From NCBI GenBank assembly GCA_022410635.1, contig JAJVDF010000137.1, positions 715,803-779,802 on the forward strand: DNA of 64,000 nt, in the 5' to 3' direction. Below, piece after piece: positions 10,866 through 21,789 of this stretch (position 1 is the first letter of the stretch; each line of letters begins with the position of its first letter). The position numbers and the translations under genes are program-made. This DNA comes from Tretioscincus oriximinensis. Lineage: Eukaryota > Chordata > Lepidosauria > Squamata > Gymnophthalmidae. The notes below the pieces were generated by a model, which did not search any database, was not told where the DNA came from, and worked only from the letters and a program-made list of their open reading frames with translations.

Positions 10866-11929
10866 AAACCTACCTCCACCACAGCACTTCAGAGGTATCA
10901 TCATGAAGATACAATATTTGCCTACACTTTGGCCCTTTCTGTGCTGGANCTGATTTGGGGGCTTACTAGGGAATAGTATGAACTGTGGCAGGCCCTTCTT
11001 CTGAGATCCATCCCGTAACAAAGTCTCGTGCAGAAAGGGCCCATCACCGATTTAGCTCCTGTCCTGCCAGCTGCGGCCAGGAAAGCTGAATGCAGGCTAA
11101 AGCCCCCCTTCCCCTCAGCCATCCTTGCTTTGTGGGCCNTTTTAAGCAAATCTTCCTTTGGTTTGATACGGCCGGTCCCTTAATGGGTAGTTCCTAGGGT
11201 AGCAAGCCTTTCCGTAGCTTCTGCGTATGGGAATCTTTACTAAACGTAAGACACTGTTTGGAAGAGATCCAGAATCGTAGAGGTCAAAAGTCTTAGAAGG
11301 ATGGGGCGAATTGCTTGGTGCAACCTGCATCTACACATTCTTCACTCTTTCCTCTGCTTCAGCCACATCTATTTGCCTTTGTTAGACTTTTTCCCCCTTG
11401 AAATTGACTGTGCGCAAGCTCTGCCCTGATCATTTACCAAATGAACTTGGAGGTTCCTGTAGAGCAGAGGGTGCCAGATTTTTGTGGCCTGTGGGCACCT
11501 TTCAGCATTCAAAAGTGTGCCAGGGCCCTGTTTACTCTGGCTCCTTCTGAGTCCCTCCCTCCCTCCTTCCCACCTGCCAAGCAGGGCCAGGGCAGCGTGT
11601 GCGTCTGCACGTGTACCCGTGTGCAGGCGTAAATACAAGTATGTGCCGAAGCTGCTTGTCCGCAGCAGCTGTGCTAAGCGTGTGTGCGGCAGTGCAAGTG
11701 AAAAAGTGCCTCTGGGTTTTGCACAAGCACCTTCCAGACGTTGTGGCCCACGTGAACTTTACACTGGCAAAGGGCAGAACCCACTGAGCATCTCAAATAC
11801 AAAAACAGGAAACAAGAATGCATAAAAAACAGGTCGCTAAGATTCAATATAAGCCACTTTGCGTGGCCAGTGAGAAAATCCAGCTCGCACCTTCGCGTAT
11901 TTCAAGAAGGAAAAATGCAACTTTTAGAC
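10866..11929. other. unassigned
   Basis: No exon recognised. GGGTGCCAGATTTTTGTGGC near 11469 and TTGTGGCCCACGTG near 11740 are mildly reminiscent of hAT-type termini, but I cannot pair ends or see a target duplication. Confidence 0.3.
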
Positions 11930-12065
11930 CAGCCTGATTCTCCGAGCCTCTAGCCAGGATAGGAATTTTGTCCCAGTGGCCATGATTGGCCAATGTGTGC
12001 CCTGTCCCACCCACAGGAAATATTTCTGCTGCTTACAGGAAGTTGGCTGGGGGACCTGCCTATAA
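11930..12065 (+). repeat. R400 dispersed repeat, 3' part only
   Basis: Has the terminal third: CTAGCCAGGATAGG, TTGGCCAATGTGTGCCCTGT, CCCACCCACAGGAAAT, TTACAGGAAGTTGGCTGGGG and GACCTGCCTATA. The first two thirds are absent. Confidence 0.6.
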
Positions 12066-12960
12066 AAACATAAATTTGCGAAGGCCTGATGTGCAAAAAG
12101 AGTTGCGTAGTGAAAGAGAAAATGAATCCCACTTCAGCTAGGCTACTGGGCAACCTGACAGCTTTCACCCAAGCCCTTCAGTTCCCACCTGGGTTTGCCT
12201 TCTCCTTGGGAGATGCTCTTTTGCCTGGGGGTTTGCTCAGTCCTGAGCCAAAGGCAGGATTTTTAACAGAGCCAGAGAGACCTTTGGAAAGCAAGAGTCC
12301 TTCCAAGCGGATGAAAAATGGATTGTTAACCCTCACGCTTTCTCCACTTGCTGACCTATCCTGCATAGGCGTTTCCAGGGTGAGGCAATCTGGGCCCGAA
12401 CGTTAGGGGTTGCTGGGCTGTCCCACCCACCCTGATTTCCATCCTGTTTTAAAGCTGCACACAATAAACAGTAATCAGTAATCCAGAACTGCTTGTGGGG
12501 CGTCCAGGACATAATCAGCTGAGCAGGAGGGGCCCCTCCATTCTTCTTTCCTGGGGCCCTCAGGAGCCTGGCTGCCCCACTGCTATACTGCCTACACAGA
12601 AAAAATAGCTTGGTTCACTACTACGNGTTTGACATTTGCACAAATCATTGGCCTGCCCAGGACTTCCCATTGGGAACCCACCCAGCGTTATCTTGCCTGG
12701 CCCCTGCATTGCCTGCCTGCCTGGCTCTTCCCACTCACTTTAGCTTCTGATTCACACTTTAGCCATGTGCCCAGACTAGAGCGGGAGGCAGAGTCCGGCC
12801 TCCCCAGCTCCAGACGGTGCAAACAGGATCTGGAAGAGACCGTAGACAGGGGCCTCTCCCTTTGGCAAGTGGGTTTGCATTAAAAACGGGTGCCCAGACA
12901 GTGGTTTATTCCAGAATATCGAAACATAGTGGGATAAGTGTAGTGGGATAAGCCAACTGT
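12066..12960. other. unassigned
   Basis: No exon or family recognised. A frame open through 12089-12406 is short and lacks splice or family support. Confidence 0.35.
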
Positions 12961-13162
12961 ATAATTCATCATAATGTTTTTTAATATCACCCCTTTCGCC
13001 AAAAGGAAACGCACATAGCTTTTGTTGCTCTCTCCACAACAGACACCCTGTGAAGTATGCGGGGCTGAGCGAGTTCTAAAGAATGGTGATTGGTCACCCA
13101 GCTGACTTCGTGGAGGAATATGGAATCGAACCAAGAGAGCACCAGATAATCTAAACTGGCTC
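12961..13162 (-). mobile_element. tRNA-derived SINE
   Basis: Complement of the SINE body: TGCTCTCTCCACAACAGACA, CCCTGTGAAGTATGCGGGGC, GTCACCCAGCTGAC, then the B-box complement GGAATCGAACCAAGAG and a head ending AAACTGGCTC. Confidence 0.8.
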
Positions 13163-13237
13163 TTTCATTGCTGCCACTGCTATCATTTTATCTGCTTTCG
13201 TGATTTTTCTACTGTGATCTTCCCTGACACCTTTGGG

Positions 13238-13620
13238 TATAGATGGGTCCCCCNATCACCTTCCCGTAAGCAGACAAACGTTTCCTGTGGGTGGCACTGG
13301 GCACAAGTTGACTAAAGAAGCTTTCTCCCTCCCAGGGCTAGCTACGGTGCAGGCCCCACACAGGCTGACCGGAAGAGGCTGCCCACTGTTCAGACTACAC
13401 TTCCCAGCAGGCACAACGCCAGCTCTGTTTCACCCTCCTCACATTTGGGCTGCTGCATCTACTGCCAGCTTCGTGAAGCTGCTGGGCATCCAAGCTTTTA
13501 TAATAAGCACTTGTCATTGTGAAAGAACGGCATAGAAAAGCAGGCAGAAACACAATTCAAAACCATAAAACAGGAAACAAAAATTCTGTCAGGAAGTAGA
13601 GAAACAGGAAAGTGGCAGTT
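13238..13620 (-). repeat. R400 dispersed repeat, near full length
   Basis: Complement of the family, from TATAGATGGGTCCCCC (13238) through CTGTGGGTGGCACTGGGC, CCCAGGGCTAGCTA, CTTCGTGAAGCTGCTGGGCA and CATAGAAAAGCAGGCAGAAA to GAAAGTGGCAG. It carries AGACTACACTTCCCAGCAGG at 13392, a ZNF143/SBS-like motif. One N. Best copy for defining both ends. Confidence 0.7.
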
Positions 13621-14890
13621 TGTTATTCTTTACGTCTGAAACCCAGTTTATAAGTGTATCTTAACATCTTTGATATTTCCCCCAAAAGTGGGGTGAAAAT
13701 GTTTTTAGGTCTTACAGTCTGAATGTAGCAAAATTCCCCCCAAATNTAGAAAATGTTCCCAAAGCTGGTAGTAGCAGCAGCTCAAATGTGGTAAAAAAAA
13801 TTCAGAACTTTTTAATTATTATTTCCTTCCTCTAAAATCTAGGTGCGTCTTATGGTCCAGTGCATCCTATAGTCCAAAAATAACAGAAAATAATAAATAA
13901 CAAATGCAGGAGTAAGCAATGTCTGGATGCACCTCCTGTTGCAAATTTATTTCAGAACGTGCCTTCAGCATGGCTGTTTTTTAAACCCCTCTGCTTCCTC
14001 TTTTTAAAAGTTTNCACCTTTTACCCCTCCGGGGACCTTGTGTGTGCTGTGGAAGTCCTGTCCCCAGCTGCTCTGTGGCTGTGAAGTCTTTCTAAGGTGG
14101 CCGCCGAGTCAAGGAGTCCAACCCAAAAGTTGGGACTCTTGGGAGAGCGGGAAAAACGCCTTGCAGTCATCAGGTGCCCTTTGTCAGCTTCCNGCAGCAT
14201 CATAGGCTGAAGGTTGACGCCTGCTTATATTTGCCTGGCCAGGGAAGAGGAGCCACGTTTGTGAATCTGGGGTTTTAAGCCGTATCCCCGATGCTCCTTG
14301 TCAGCGCCATTGTCTGGAGATTGACAAACTGCATTACAACAGCCCTGGTCTTTGTATCTCCTGCTGCAGGGCTGGGGAGCCCCCTAGGAGGCTTTGTGAA
14401 GGGGACCTGGGCTGACTAAGCCGCTTGTCTGTCAGGGATTAATTTAACCCCTAATTACTACATTTTCTTCACAGTTTGCTACACATGAACATGTTGCAAC
14501 AAAAGCACAATGCGGGATGCGCTCTTCTTTAGCTGCTGCTCTGGAACTTAATTTGGAAGGTGCAAAGTCGAATCAAACAGATCCGGAGGCCTGGCGTTTG
14601 CCCCGGCATTCAAATTAAAACAGTTTTGCTTTCTAATAAGTTTGCAGCAACCAAGCGCGCCTGGGAACAGGGCTCCTCTCAGCCCCTGTGGAGGGAAAAC
14701 GGGGTTCCTTCACCAAGGGGCGTTTTGCTTCTAGCCCGTNAGCAGTTCAGGGGGCCTGTTTGGTTCTGATCACGACTTCTGGGGTGGATCCATTTCCCCT
14801 TGTGATTCCCACATTCTGATTGGAACAGGGTTGGGACTCTGCTGCATAGATAAGGAGATGGTCTCTTTATTTGGAAGATTCTCCTGCCCT
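13621..14890. other. unassigned; candidate conserved non-coding block at 14230-14690
   Basis: 14230-14690 has no repeat from this window and contains homeodomain-type TAAT clusters (TTAATTTAACCCCTAATTAC at 14440) and AATTTGGAAGG/AACAGTTTT-like stretches. That composition fits a conserved enhancer but is not proof. Confidence 0.3.
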
Positions 14891-15125
14891 CTTTCCCTCT
14901 CTTCTTCCTTCCTTTCCCCCCCCCCCCATCATCTATCCATCTTATATTTCTTTTTTCTCGTTCTTTCCTTCCTTCCCCCTCCATCCCTGTTTCCTTCCTT
15001 CTTCCCCCCCCCCATTTCCTTTTCTCTCATCCTCTTCTCAATTCTTCCTTCCTTCCATCTAGATCTCTCTTTCATTTTTTCTTGTCCCCTTCTTCCCCTT
15101 TTCCTCCCTCCCCTTCTCTTTAAGG
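14891..15125. repeat. pyrimidine-rich low-complexity tract
   Basis: TTCC/CTTT runs with C8-C10 homopolymers on the + strand. Long Pro/Ser/Phe-rich frames here are artefacts. Confidence 0.85.
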
Positions 15126-15856
15126 GAGAAATGATCTTGCAGAAAACAGTTGTATTTGCATGTGAGTGTCAACCTTGCCAATTTTTTAAAAAGCATAAAC
15201 TTGTTGTTTTTACAAATCCACGTTACCCTTTTTGGGGGGTAGCATGGTGGGTTCCAGAACAAACAAAGAAATGGGTTTCAAAAACAAGAGCAAGTTGCAA
15301 AATTAAATGCCAAGGTTAAGTTAGAAGTGTGTTAATCTTAACTCCCAGTTGCTAATGTAGAGGCGTCTGTTGCCTGTAGGATGTTCTTGCTAAGACAAGG
15401 GGAGGGATTTGGCCACAAGACAGGAATCCAGATGCAAGAAGGAAAAGCAGCAAAAGAAAGAAATGAGCCTTCTTAGAAGACTCCTCCTCTTAACCAGTTT
15501 TGCACAGAGGCATCATTGTTTATTGTCTTAACAGGCCACCTTTGTGTGTGCCTAGGAAAATGCCTCACTACACCCAAACGTGGCTTTGGGCGTCCTTAGA
15601 TGCAGGACCTTTTTAAGACACACCCCCCCCCCCAGTTACTCCTGCCTAAGCAGACGCAGGAGTCAATCCTAGAAAAAGTGCAAGATTCGTACCTTGTCTC
15701 CCATTTGTTCTTGTGTTCTTTGTCCTTGTGAAATCATTTTGCAAAAGGGTTGTGCTTAGAGCCTTCGGCCTTCTGGTTTTTAGCTCTTCCTCAAGGTTTG
15801 CCTCTAAGGTAACGTGGTTTGGTACACGACTTTTGCTCCTGCGCAGGAGTGTGTGT
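15126..15856. other. no recognised feature
   Basis: Nothing recognised; a C-run near 15626. Confidence 0.35.
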
Positions 15857-15904
15857 GAATAATAATAATATTATTATTAATATTATTATTATTATTATTT
15901 ATTA

Positions 15905-15983
<79 letters not shown>
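15857..15983. repeat. (AAT)n microsatellite with opposed (ATT)n start
   Basis: AATAATAATAATATTATT flips orientation, then switches back to a pure AAT run. The first part is self-complementary to the second, so a hairpin is possible. It occupies the place where the left end of the adjacent hAT copy should be. Confidence 0.9.
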
Positions 15984-15984
<1 letters not shown>

Positions 15985-16186
15985 TTTCCCAAGGGGCCAC
16001 ATAAGAAATGGGGATGGTTTTAGAGGGCCGGACTAATATATACTGCTCAAAACAATTAAGGGAACCCTTTAACATAACAGTGGAACATAAGGGCAAAACC
16101 AGCCCCCCAACTCAGAGCTAAGATGGCCGGTCAGAGGCAGTAGGTGGGCCACATGCGGCCCTCAGGCTGCCCCTTGCCCAGGTCTG
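15981..16186 (-). mobile_element. hAT-like element, left end replaced by microsatellite
   Basis: Right end complement starts CAGACCTGGGCA, the same terminus as the element at 19402, followed by GGGCCGCATGTGGCCC. Its other side has TTTTCCCAAGGGGCCACAT, matching the far end of 19402. Interrupted at 16036 by a Tc1-like terminal fragment. Confidence 0.6.
16036..16096 (+). mobile_element. Tc1-like terminal fragment
   Basis: TATATACTGCTCAAAACAAT then TAAGGGAACCCTTTAACATA is the terminus seen in the complete small palindrome at 53233. Only one end is present. It lies inside the hAT copy, so it arrived later. Confidence 0.6.
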
Positions 16187-16204
16187 CCCTAGAGGCAGCC
16201 AAGG

Positions 16205-16440
16205 CCCCTATAGTTTTTGATGCCTGGTAAAAACATACCTTTTCACNCAGACTTTTGACTCTTAAATACTGTAACTCCTGCATTCTGTCCTTNCAGGAGG
16301 GAGGGAGGAAAGGTATGAACGTTTTTAAACGTTTTATTAATGTGTATGTATATTTTTAAATTTTCTTGATGGTTACTTACCTTGAGACCTTTGGTGAAGG
16401 GCAGCATATAAATCATTTTAAATAAATAAATAATAATAAT
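16205..16440 (+). mobile_element. L2 LINE 3' end
   Basis: GGTAAAAACATACCTTTTCA encodes the last residues of an L2-type ORF2. The UTR gives CTTGAGACCTTTGGTGAAGG, GCAGCATATAAATC and a terminal AAATAAATAAATAAT tail. Confidence 0.7.
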
Positions 16441-16556
16441 ACCCGGGAAGTGCTTGGGTGAAACCAAAGTCTTCAGCAGCTCCCAACCTGAATGTTGCAG
16501 CTGCAGGTGCCCCTTGGGTGTCCGAAGGGAAGGCTTTGCCCAAGAGCNTCAGAAGG

Positions 16557-16640
16557 GGCCGTCCCACCCCTGGGCATCCGCAAGCAGAAGGAGAAGGCAG
16601 CATTTCCACCTGCTCGTCACTCCCTGCCAGTGGCTTGTTT
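16557..16640 (-). mobile_element. CR1 3' UTR fragment
   Basis: CCACCCCTGGGCATCCGCAA, GCAGAAGGAGAAGGCAGC and TCACTCCCTGCCAGTGGC are complement of the CR1 3' UTR centre. Short and diverged. Confidence 0.5.
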
Positions 16641-16714
16641 GTGCCAGTTTTTGATGCCCAGGGCAAAGCCTCAGGTCGTGTCCAAGGAGCCCAGTTGGCT
16701 GCGTTGTTTTACAT

Positions 16715-16900
16715 TTCAGTTTAGTTGCCACATCTATCCTGCCCTATACCCAAAGGTCTCAGGGCAGTAAACAGTAACAGGAACAAGATACAAAATGAAC
16801 ATGCTGGAAGGGGAAAACGCTTCTCCAACCAAAGGCCAGGCTGAAGGTGTGCAACTCTGAAGATTTTCTGATGACAGTTGAAGTTCCTCAAGGGAGAGGT
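16715..16900 (-). mobile_element. L2-type LINE 3' end
   Basis: CTATCCTGCCCTATACCCAA, AGGTCTCAGGGCAGTAAACA, then AAGATACAAAATGAACATGC and a TTCTCCAACCAAAGGCC block shared with 21785. Confidence 0.65.
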
Positions 16901-17949
16901 TACCTTGGGGGGGGGGGCACCCCTGAAGGGTCTATGAACAAGTTAATTAGACTCTTACACATTAGTTAACATTAGCTGCTCAAATTGGGCTCCATAGCAA
17001 ACTGGCAACTGGTACAGCTCCTTCAAGACCAGTGTAACGCATGCCTAACCAGTTTTCCCAGTGAGCGACCTAGAATGGGGTTTTCCAGTCTTGTATGCAA
17101 CTGTGGTGGGAGGAGGAGGAGAGGAATCTTCCCACTTAGGCAGAGCGATATGGCTGGAAAACCCAAACCTCTTAGCAGTTTTCTTTCAGGGTAAAGCCAG
17201 GGCTTCCTAGGCCTTCCCCCTCCTACGGGTGCTAATCCAAAGCAGAAGTGGTGTGGGGGCTTTCGTGCCGCTTCAGGCCAGCAACGCTTTCCTGTTTTTC
17301 TTGTGCAAATCTCCTGTGTTTCCCTNAAGTGGAGGGAAAGGCTAAGTAAAGGCGCCGTTTGCAATCCTGCCTTTTAATCGCTGGCCTTCAGGGGTGCTTT
17401 TGCTACAGGTGACCAAGCAAAAGGTGCCCTTGGGGTCCCCACGTCCCCCTCAAACCCTCAAAGCCTGCTTGCCTCCCGGTATGGCTGGATAATTGTTTCC
17501 AAGTAGTTATCAGGTACTCATCTGGCGCAGTCGTAAGACGGACACGATAGTGGATTTAATTCAATTTTGCTCTTCACAGCTGCTTCTCCTTTCGCTGCAG
17601 CGCTCAGAACAATTTTCTCGTATGAAAGCAATTGCTGCGCAGTCTTGTCTTTTCACTAACCAAGTAGATTAAAATGTCTCCTGGCCCCCCGGCCCTGCTC
17701 TACCTTTCCTGGCTTCTGTCTAGCTTGGATCTTTACATTTACCTGTACCTTTTCCGTGGGCCCTGGTTTTCTAAGCTGAAAAATAAAAGCCTCTCCCACA
17801 CACCTGTACAGACACAGAGGATATTCTCTGCAGTGAGGTAGTCAGAAAAGCAGGCCGGGAGGGTGAAGAACCCGCGAAAGCCTCCTGGATCAGACCCCAG
17901 CCCATCTGGTCCCGCTTCGGACTTCATCAGGTTCTTCAGGGCATCTTAA
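16901..17949. other. no recognised feature
   Basis: A G-run near 16908 and unassigned sequence. No exon recognised. Confidence 0.35.
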
Positions 17950-18636
17950 AACCTCAGAGGAGCCCTGCAGGATGGGGCCAGAGCCCATCCAGTCCAGCCT
18001 TCTGGCACACACAGTGGCCCACCAGTTGCCCCTGGGCATCTCAAGCAGAAGTCAAAACCCTCACCTGTTCTCAATTCTTGGAATAGGGGCTTACCATCCA
18101 CATGCTAGTGTAGACTATGACAGACCGTGAATGGTGCCTGCCGTAGTCTACGCTAGCATGTGGATGAGCCAAATGGGGCCTGCCATAGTCTACATTGGGC
18201 CACCAGTGGTCGTCTCAAGCTTGTTGCTCCATCCCAGAGGCAAGGTCAAGAGGTAGTGGTAGCTAACAGCTTGGATAGTTTCAAGACAGGACTAGACAGG
18301 TTTATGGACACTAAGGGTATAAATGGATACTAAGACAGTTGTCTGGATGTAGCCTCCGGGATGGAGCAACAGGCAGGACTCCTGAAATACCATTTGCAGG
18401 GAGTCATGAACAGGAGCATATTTTGCTTTCCTCTGTTCGGACTGCCCAGGGGCATCTGGTGGGCCTCTGTGTGACACAGAATGCTGGACTCGATGGGCTG
18501 TGGCCTGATCCAGGATGGCTCTTCTTATGTTCTTATGTTCTTATGATCCATCCTAGTAGCTATTGATACCCTTGGCTTCCATGAACTTCTCTAATCCTGC
18601 CTTAAAGCTATCCTGGTTACTAGCTACCACCAGCCC
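17950..18636 (-). mobile_element. CR1 copy carrying FB, split by a younger CR1
   Basis: Complement of the CR1 3' UTR starting AGGAGCCCTGCAGGATGGGG and running to GGGCATCTCAAGCAGAAG, then an FB palindrome at 18078-18199 inserted after TTCTCAATTCTTGGAATAGG. The UTR resumes (TTGTTGCTCCATCCCAGAGG) to CAAGGTCAAGAG at 18252. It continues at 18546 with ATCCATCCTAGTAGCTATTG and ORF2-end complement to 18636. The break is filled by the CR1 at 18248. Confidence 0.85.
18248..18545 (+). mobile_element. young CR1 3' end inserted in an older CR1
   Basis: Near-identical to the end of the CR1 at 31992: AGGTAGTGGTAGCTAACAGC, GACAGGACTAGACAGGTTTA, CTGGATGTAGCCTCCGGGAT, ending TTCTTATGTTCTTATGTTCT. Five-prime truncated in the last part of ORF2. 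Its ends meet an uninterrupted older CR1 sequence on both sides, with AAGAG shared at the left junction. Confidence 0.9.
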
Positions 18637-19393
18637 AGTCTTATGTCCTCGATTCTTCTGGCCGGCATTGTGGCTCACACAATCAAAATGAAAAGGCCAA
18701 ACCCTGACTTGCTCCCCACTCACTGTCAGTTGCCTGGAGGCCCATTCTGTCCGTTCCTCTGGGGCTGAGTCTTCACGAGGAGGGAAAATGGGAGCGAACA
18801 CTGTTTGAACCCGAAATGGCCACATGTGTTTTCCATATAATCCAAGTGGAAAACACACTAGCCAGGCTCAACGCACAAGAATGCTTTTTCTGAGCGGAGT
18901 TCATACTAGTGTAGGTACAGTTTCACGAAACTTTGGCGACCATTTTGATGTGAGCTCTGGTGGGAGCAGGAAGCAGCAGCTGGTCCAGTCCATGGGGGCC
19001 TTCTGGGACAGGCAGAAGTACCCCCCCCCCCCAAGGGCTGGGGTGCACAGGGCAGGGGATCCAAGCAGATCTCTTCCAAGAAAGATCCCTTTCCCCGTAA
19101 CTGCTCAGATTCCTTCCGCTGATCCCAGCTGAGGTTCTGATCTGCGTAAGGAAAAAGATGAGGGGGGGTGCAGGAGATCTCCTGCTGACAAGGACCCCAG
19201 ACTTTGGAGGTTCTTCTGCCTTGCCCAGAAGTCCCAACCTGGGCGGACTTTAAAATGAGGCTGGAGACAACAGAAAGCAGCAGAGGGGATTCCTATTCTG
19301 CTCTGCTGCTTTTTGCCCCAGTTTTTTCCCCCTTGTGAGAACTCGGCCCTATAGCAGGATCAAGCTTGTGTCCTGCACTCCCTTTTGGGGACA
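18637..19393. other. no recognised feature
   Basis: A C-run at 19021. No exon or family recognised. Confidence 0.35.
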
Positions 19394-19401
19394 CCGTAAT
19401 G

Positions 19402-20029
19402 CAGACCTGGGCATTGTACGGCCCCCGGGCCACATACGGCCCTTTGATTGGCTCTGACCGGCCCGTGTAACTTTAATTGGAGCGACGGGGGGCTCCTCAT
19501 AATGCATCCTCCCCTTCGCTCCTGCAGGCGCAGAAGCCGAGCAAAGTTCTCCCAACAAGCTCAAGAAATCCGAGCGCCGCGGGGGGTACGCCAGGAGGGG
19601 GCGCGTGCGGGTCCCTTTAGCAGCCTCCTGCTGCCGCGCTGCTGCTAATTGGCCGCTACAAGCAAGAGGGCGAACCAAGTTCTTCTTCTGGGCCGGCTGG
19701 GCGGGCAGAGGGGGGAGCCCGGANGGCGCCTGGGACCTGATGTGAGGGTCGGTTCCTTCCTCCGCGCTCCGCTGCCTCTTTGCGATTCGCTCCGGCGGGC
19801 GCTGCCGTCGGGACGCGCTCCCCGCTTCCTACCTGCCCGTTTATCTGGGTGGGTCGAAGCCCCTGCCTGGCCGCCTCACTCGACGTGCCGCTTGGGGAAC
19901 CCCGGGGGGCCCCTGGAAGAGGTGGGGACAAGACCCCTGGCTTCACCCTCCTTGCTGAATTTGGCCGGCCCTCCACAATATTTTCTGTTTCTCATGTGGC
20001 CCCATGGAAAAAATAATTGCCCACCCCTG
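19402..20029. mobile_element. hAT-like non-autonomous element with 8-bp TSD
   Basis: Ends are inverted: left CAGACCTGGGCATTGTACGG, right complement CAGGGGTGGGCAATTATTTT. Both sides are flanked by CCGTAATG (19394-19401 and 20030-20037), a perfect 8-bp target duplication as hAT elements make. The 628-bp interior is GC- and CpG-rich (about 19475-19900) and has no transposase frame. One N near 19724. Confidence 0.85.
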
Positions 20030-20037
20030 CCGTAATG

Positions 20038-20699
20038 CCTGCAGTGCGTGTGCCTGTTGCAGATTTCGGTGCCTGTCCTTTGCTGTAGGCATAAGCAGGT
20101 GAGTGTTGGGAAGTCGTTGGAGCCAATGTCTCCCCAAGACCCCTGGGAGGTTGAGGGCAAGTGGGGCATTTCCTGGGCCCACGGCTGCCTAGGTGGGAAA
20201 GTTCCTGCTGGGGGTGTTTCATGCGTGATCTCTTATCGGTGCACAGGCGAGCTAGGAAGGCTGCTCCGATGGCAGTATTGGGAAGTACCCAGTGGTATGT
20301 TTGTCCTGCATGGATTTATCTGTCCTTGGTCTTTGTCCACCAAGCTGTGATTCAGCAGAATGGAATTTCAGCTCCTCCCTTGTCAAAGAATCCAACTTAC
20401 TTCCTAAGAAATATCTCTCTTGGCTTAACGCCCCTGCTTTGTAACGTGGTTTGGGGCCTTGGACAAGGTTTGGTGTCCAGAAGTATATTTTACATTGTGG
20501 AACGGAAGAATTGATTTCATAGTGGATGTCAGCTTTGCTGGTGCTGGCAATACGATTTGGTTTTATGGGCTGCTTGGTGGTTATACTGGCCCTTGACACT
20601 TGGTTCTTCCTCCCCCCAGGTCTAAACAGGGGTATTTTCTAAGACAAAATGAATAATGNGCCCCCAACGGCAGGCAGGAAGCCCTAAAGGCCAAAGGAG
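20038..20699. other. no recognised feature
   Basis: No exon or repeat identified. Confidence 0.35.
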
Positions 20700-20812
20700 A
20701 GTCGGGGAAGGTTTTGCCCAGAGGCAACTGGTGGCTCACTGTAGAGGACAAGATGCTGGACTAAGTGGTCTGTGGTCTAATATAGCAAGATTCCTCTTAG
20801 GTTCTTATGAGA
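20700..20812 (+). mobile_element. CR1 3' end fragment
   Basis: GGTTTTGCCCAGAGGCAACT, GGTGGCTCACTGTAGAGGAC, GATGCTGGACTAAGTGGTC, ending AGATTCCTCTTAGGTTCTTA. Confidence 0.75.
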
Positions 20813-21563
20813 AACATTTAAGTGGCAAAAATCATTTTGGCAAGGAGATCAGATTTTAAAAAACCCAAATTTTCTTGTAGGACTCCATAATGGAGAAAAG
20901 CTGGGAAGCAAAGGAATCAGATCAAAAAGCAAAGGGATTTTTGGCAAAGAGATCAGATTAAAAAAGTAAAGCTTCCTGTGAGACTGTATAAAAAAGAAAG
21001 AAAAGTCCACAAAGCAAAAGTTTTGTATTGGTCAGATTTACTTGCACAAGCAGGAGGGACTCAGAAGCATAAATATGTTTCTTCTGCACTTCAATGAGCC
21101 ACTTGCCTTCCCTGAAAATACCTAGAAATCCGATATTTGAATGAATCTCCCTAGGGACCCAGCAAAGCCCAAATCAGGCCACCTTAAGTCATACCTGATG
21201 CTGCCTGGCCTAAATGCCCCAAGCCAGGGAAAATGAATATGCATGATCAGGAAGGCTCCAAACGGTTCCAAGGGGCAATGGGGATGCATGTTGGAAGGAG
21301 CTGGTAGAGCAGGTTTGGGACGGTGGGATGTGGTTTGCGTCTGGGGCAAGAGCGTATTGTCCAGGCNGTAGGAACGGCAGACGCTTACATAAAACTAGAC
21401 AGCCTAGATTAGCCAACTGGAAATATAACATTTAATGACATTAGTACAGTCTGTGCTTAAGTCATTTTCTGTGCACTAATCTCTCACTGGAAAAACAGAC
21501 TTCTCTTTTGGAATTATTTTCAAATCATGCTCTAAGCTTGCCGTGCGTAGAAAAATAAGTCAT
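20813..21563. other. no recognised feature
   Basis: A weak internal near-repeat TGGCAAAAATCATTTTGGCA / GGCAAAGAGATCAGATTAAA around 20822-20970. No exon. Confidence 0.35.
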
Positions 21564-21789
21564 GAGGCCCTTTACACAATGAGCTTTACGCTGGGCTGCA
21601 TCTTGGAATAGGGACCTGCCTTCTGCATGCTAGTGGAGGCCATGAATGGGGCCTGCCATAGTCTACACTAGCATGCAGGCGACCAAGGTCTCTTCTTAGC
21701 CAATTGAACCCTGGCCCTTTACACAGTGCGTATTTTACTGGGNCGTATCTTGGAGTAGGAACCTACTAGCAGTGCAGGCTAGTGTAACT
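21564..21789. repeat. FB fold-back copies, one whole and one half
   Basis: First copy from GAGGCCCTTTACACAATGAG through GGAATAGGGACCTGCC to the right arm GGGGCCTGCCATAGTCTACA, with a decayed left core. A second left half follows from CTGGCCCTTTACACAGTGCG at 21711 to GCAGGCTAGTGTAAC. So two copies stand in tandem. Confidence 0.65.

Noticed and set aside
10542..11021. 159-codon minus-strand frame
   Set aside because: Produced by the purine-rich tract at 10611-10865.
11461..11830. Possible hAT element
   Set aside because: GTGCCAG...GTGGCC start looked promising but no inverted partner end or 8-bp duplication found.
14831..15319. 162-codon plus-strand frame
   Set aside because: Produced by the pyrimidine-rich tract at 14891-15125.
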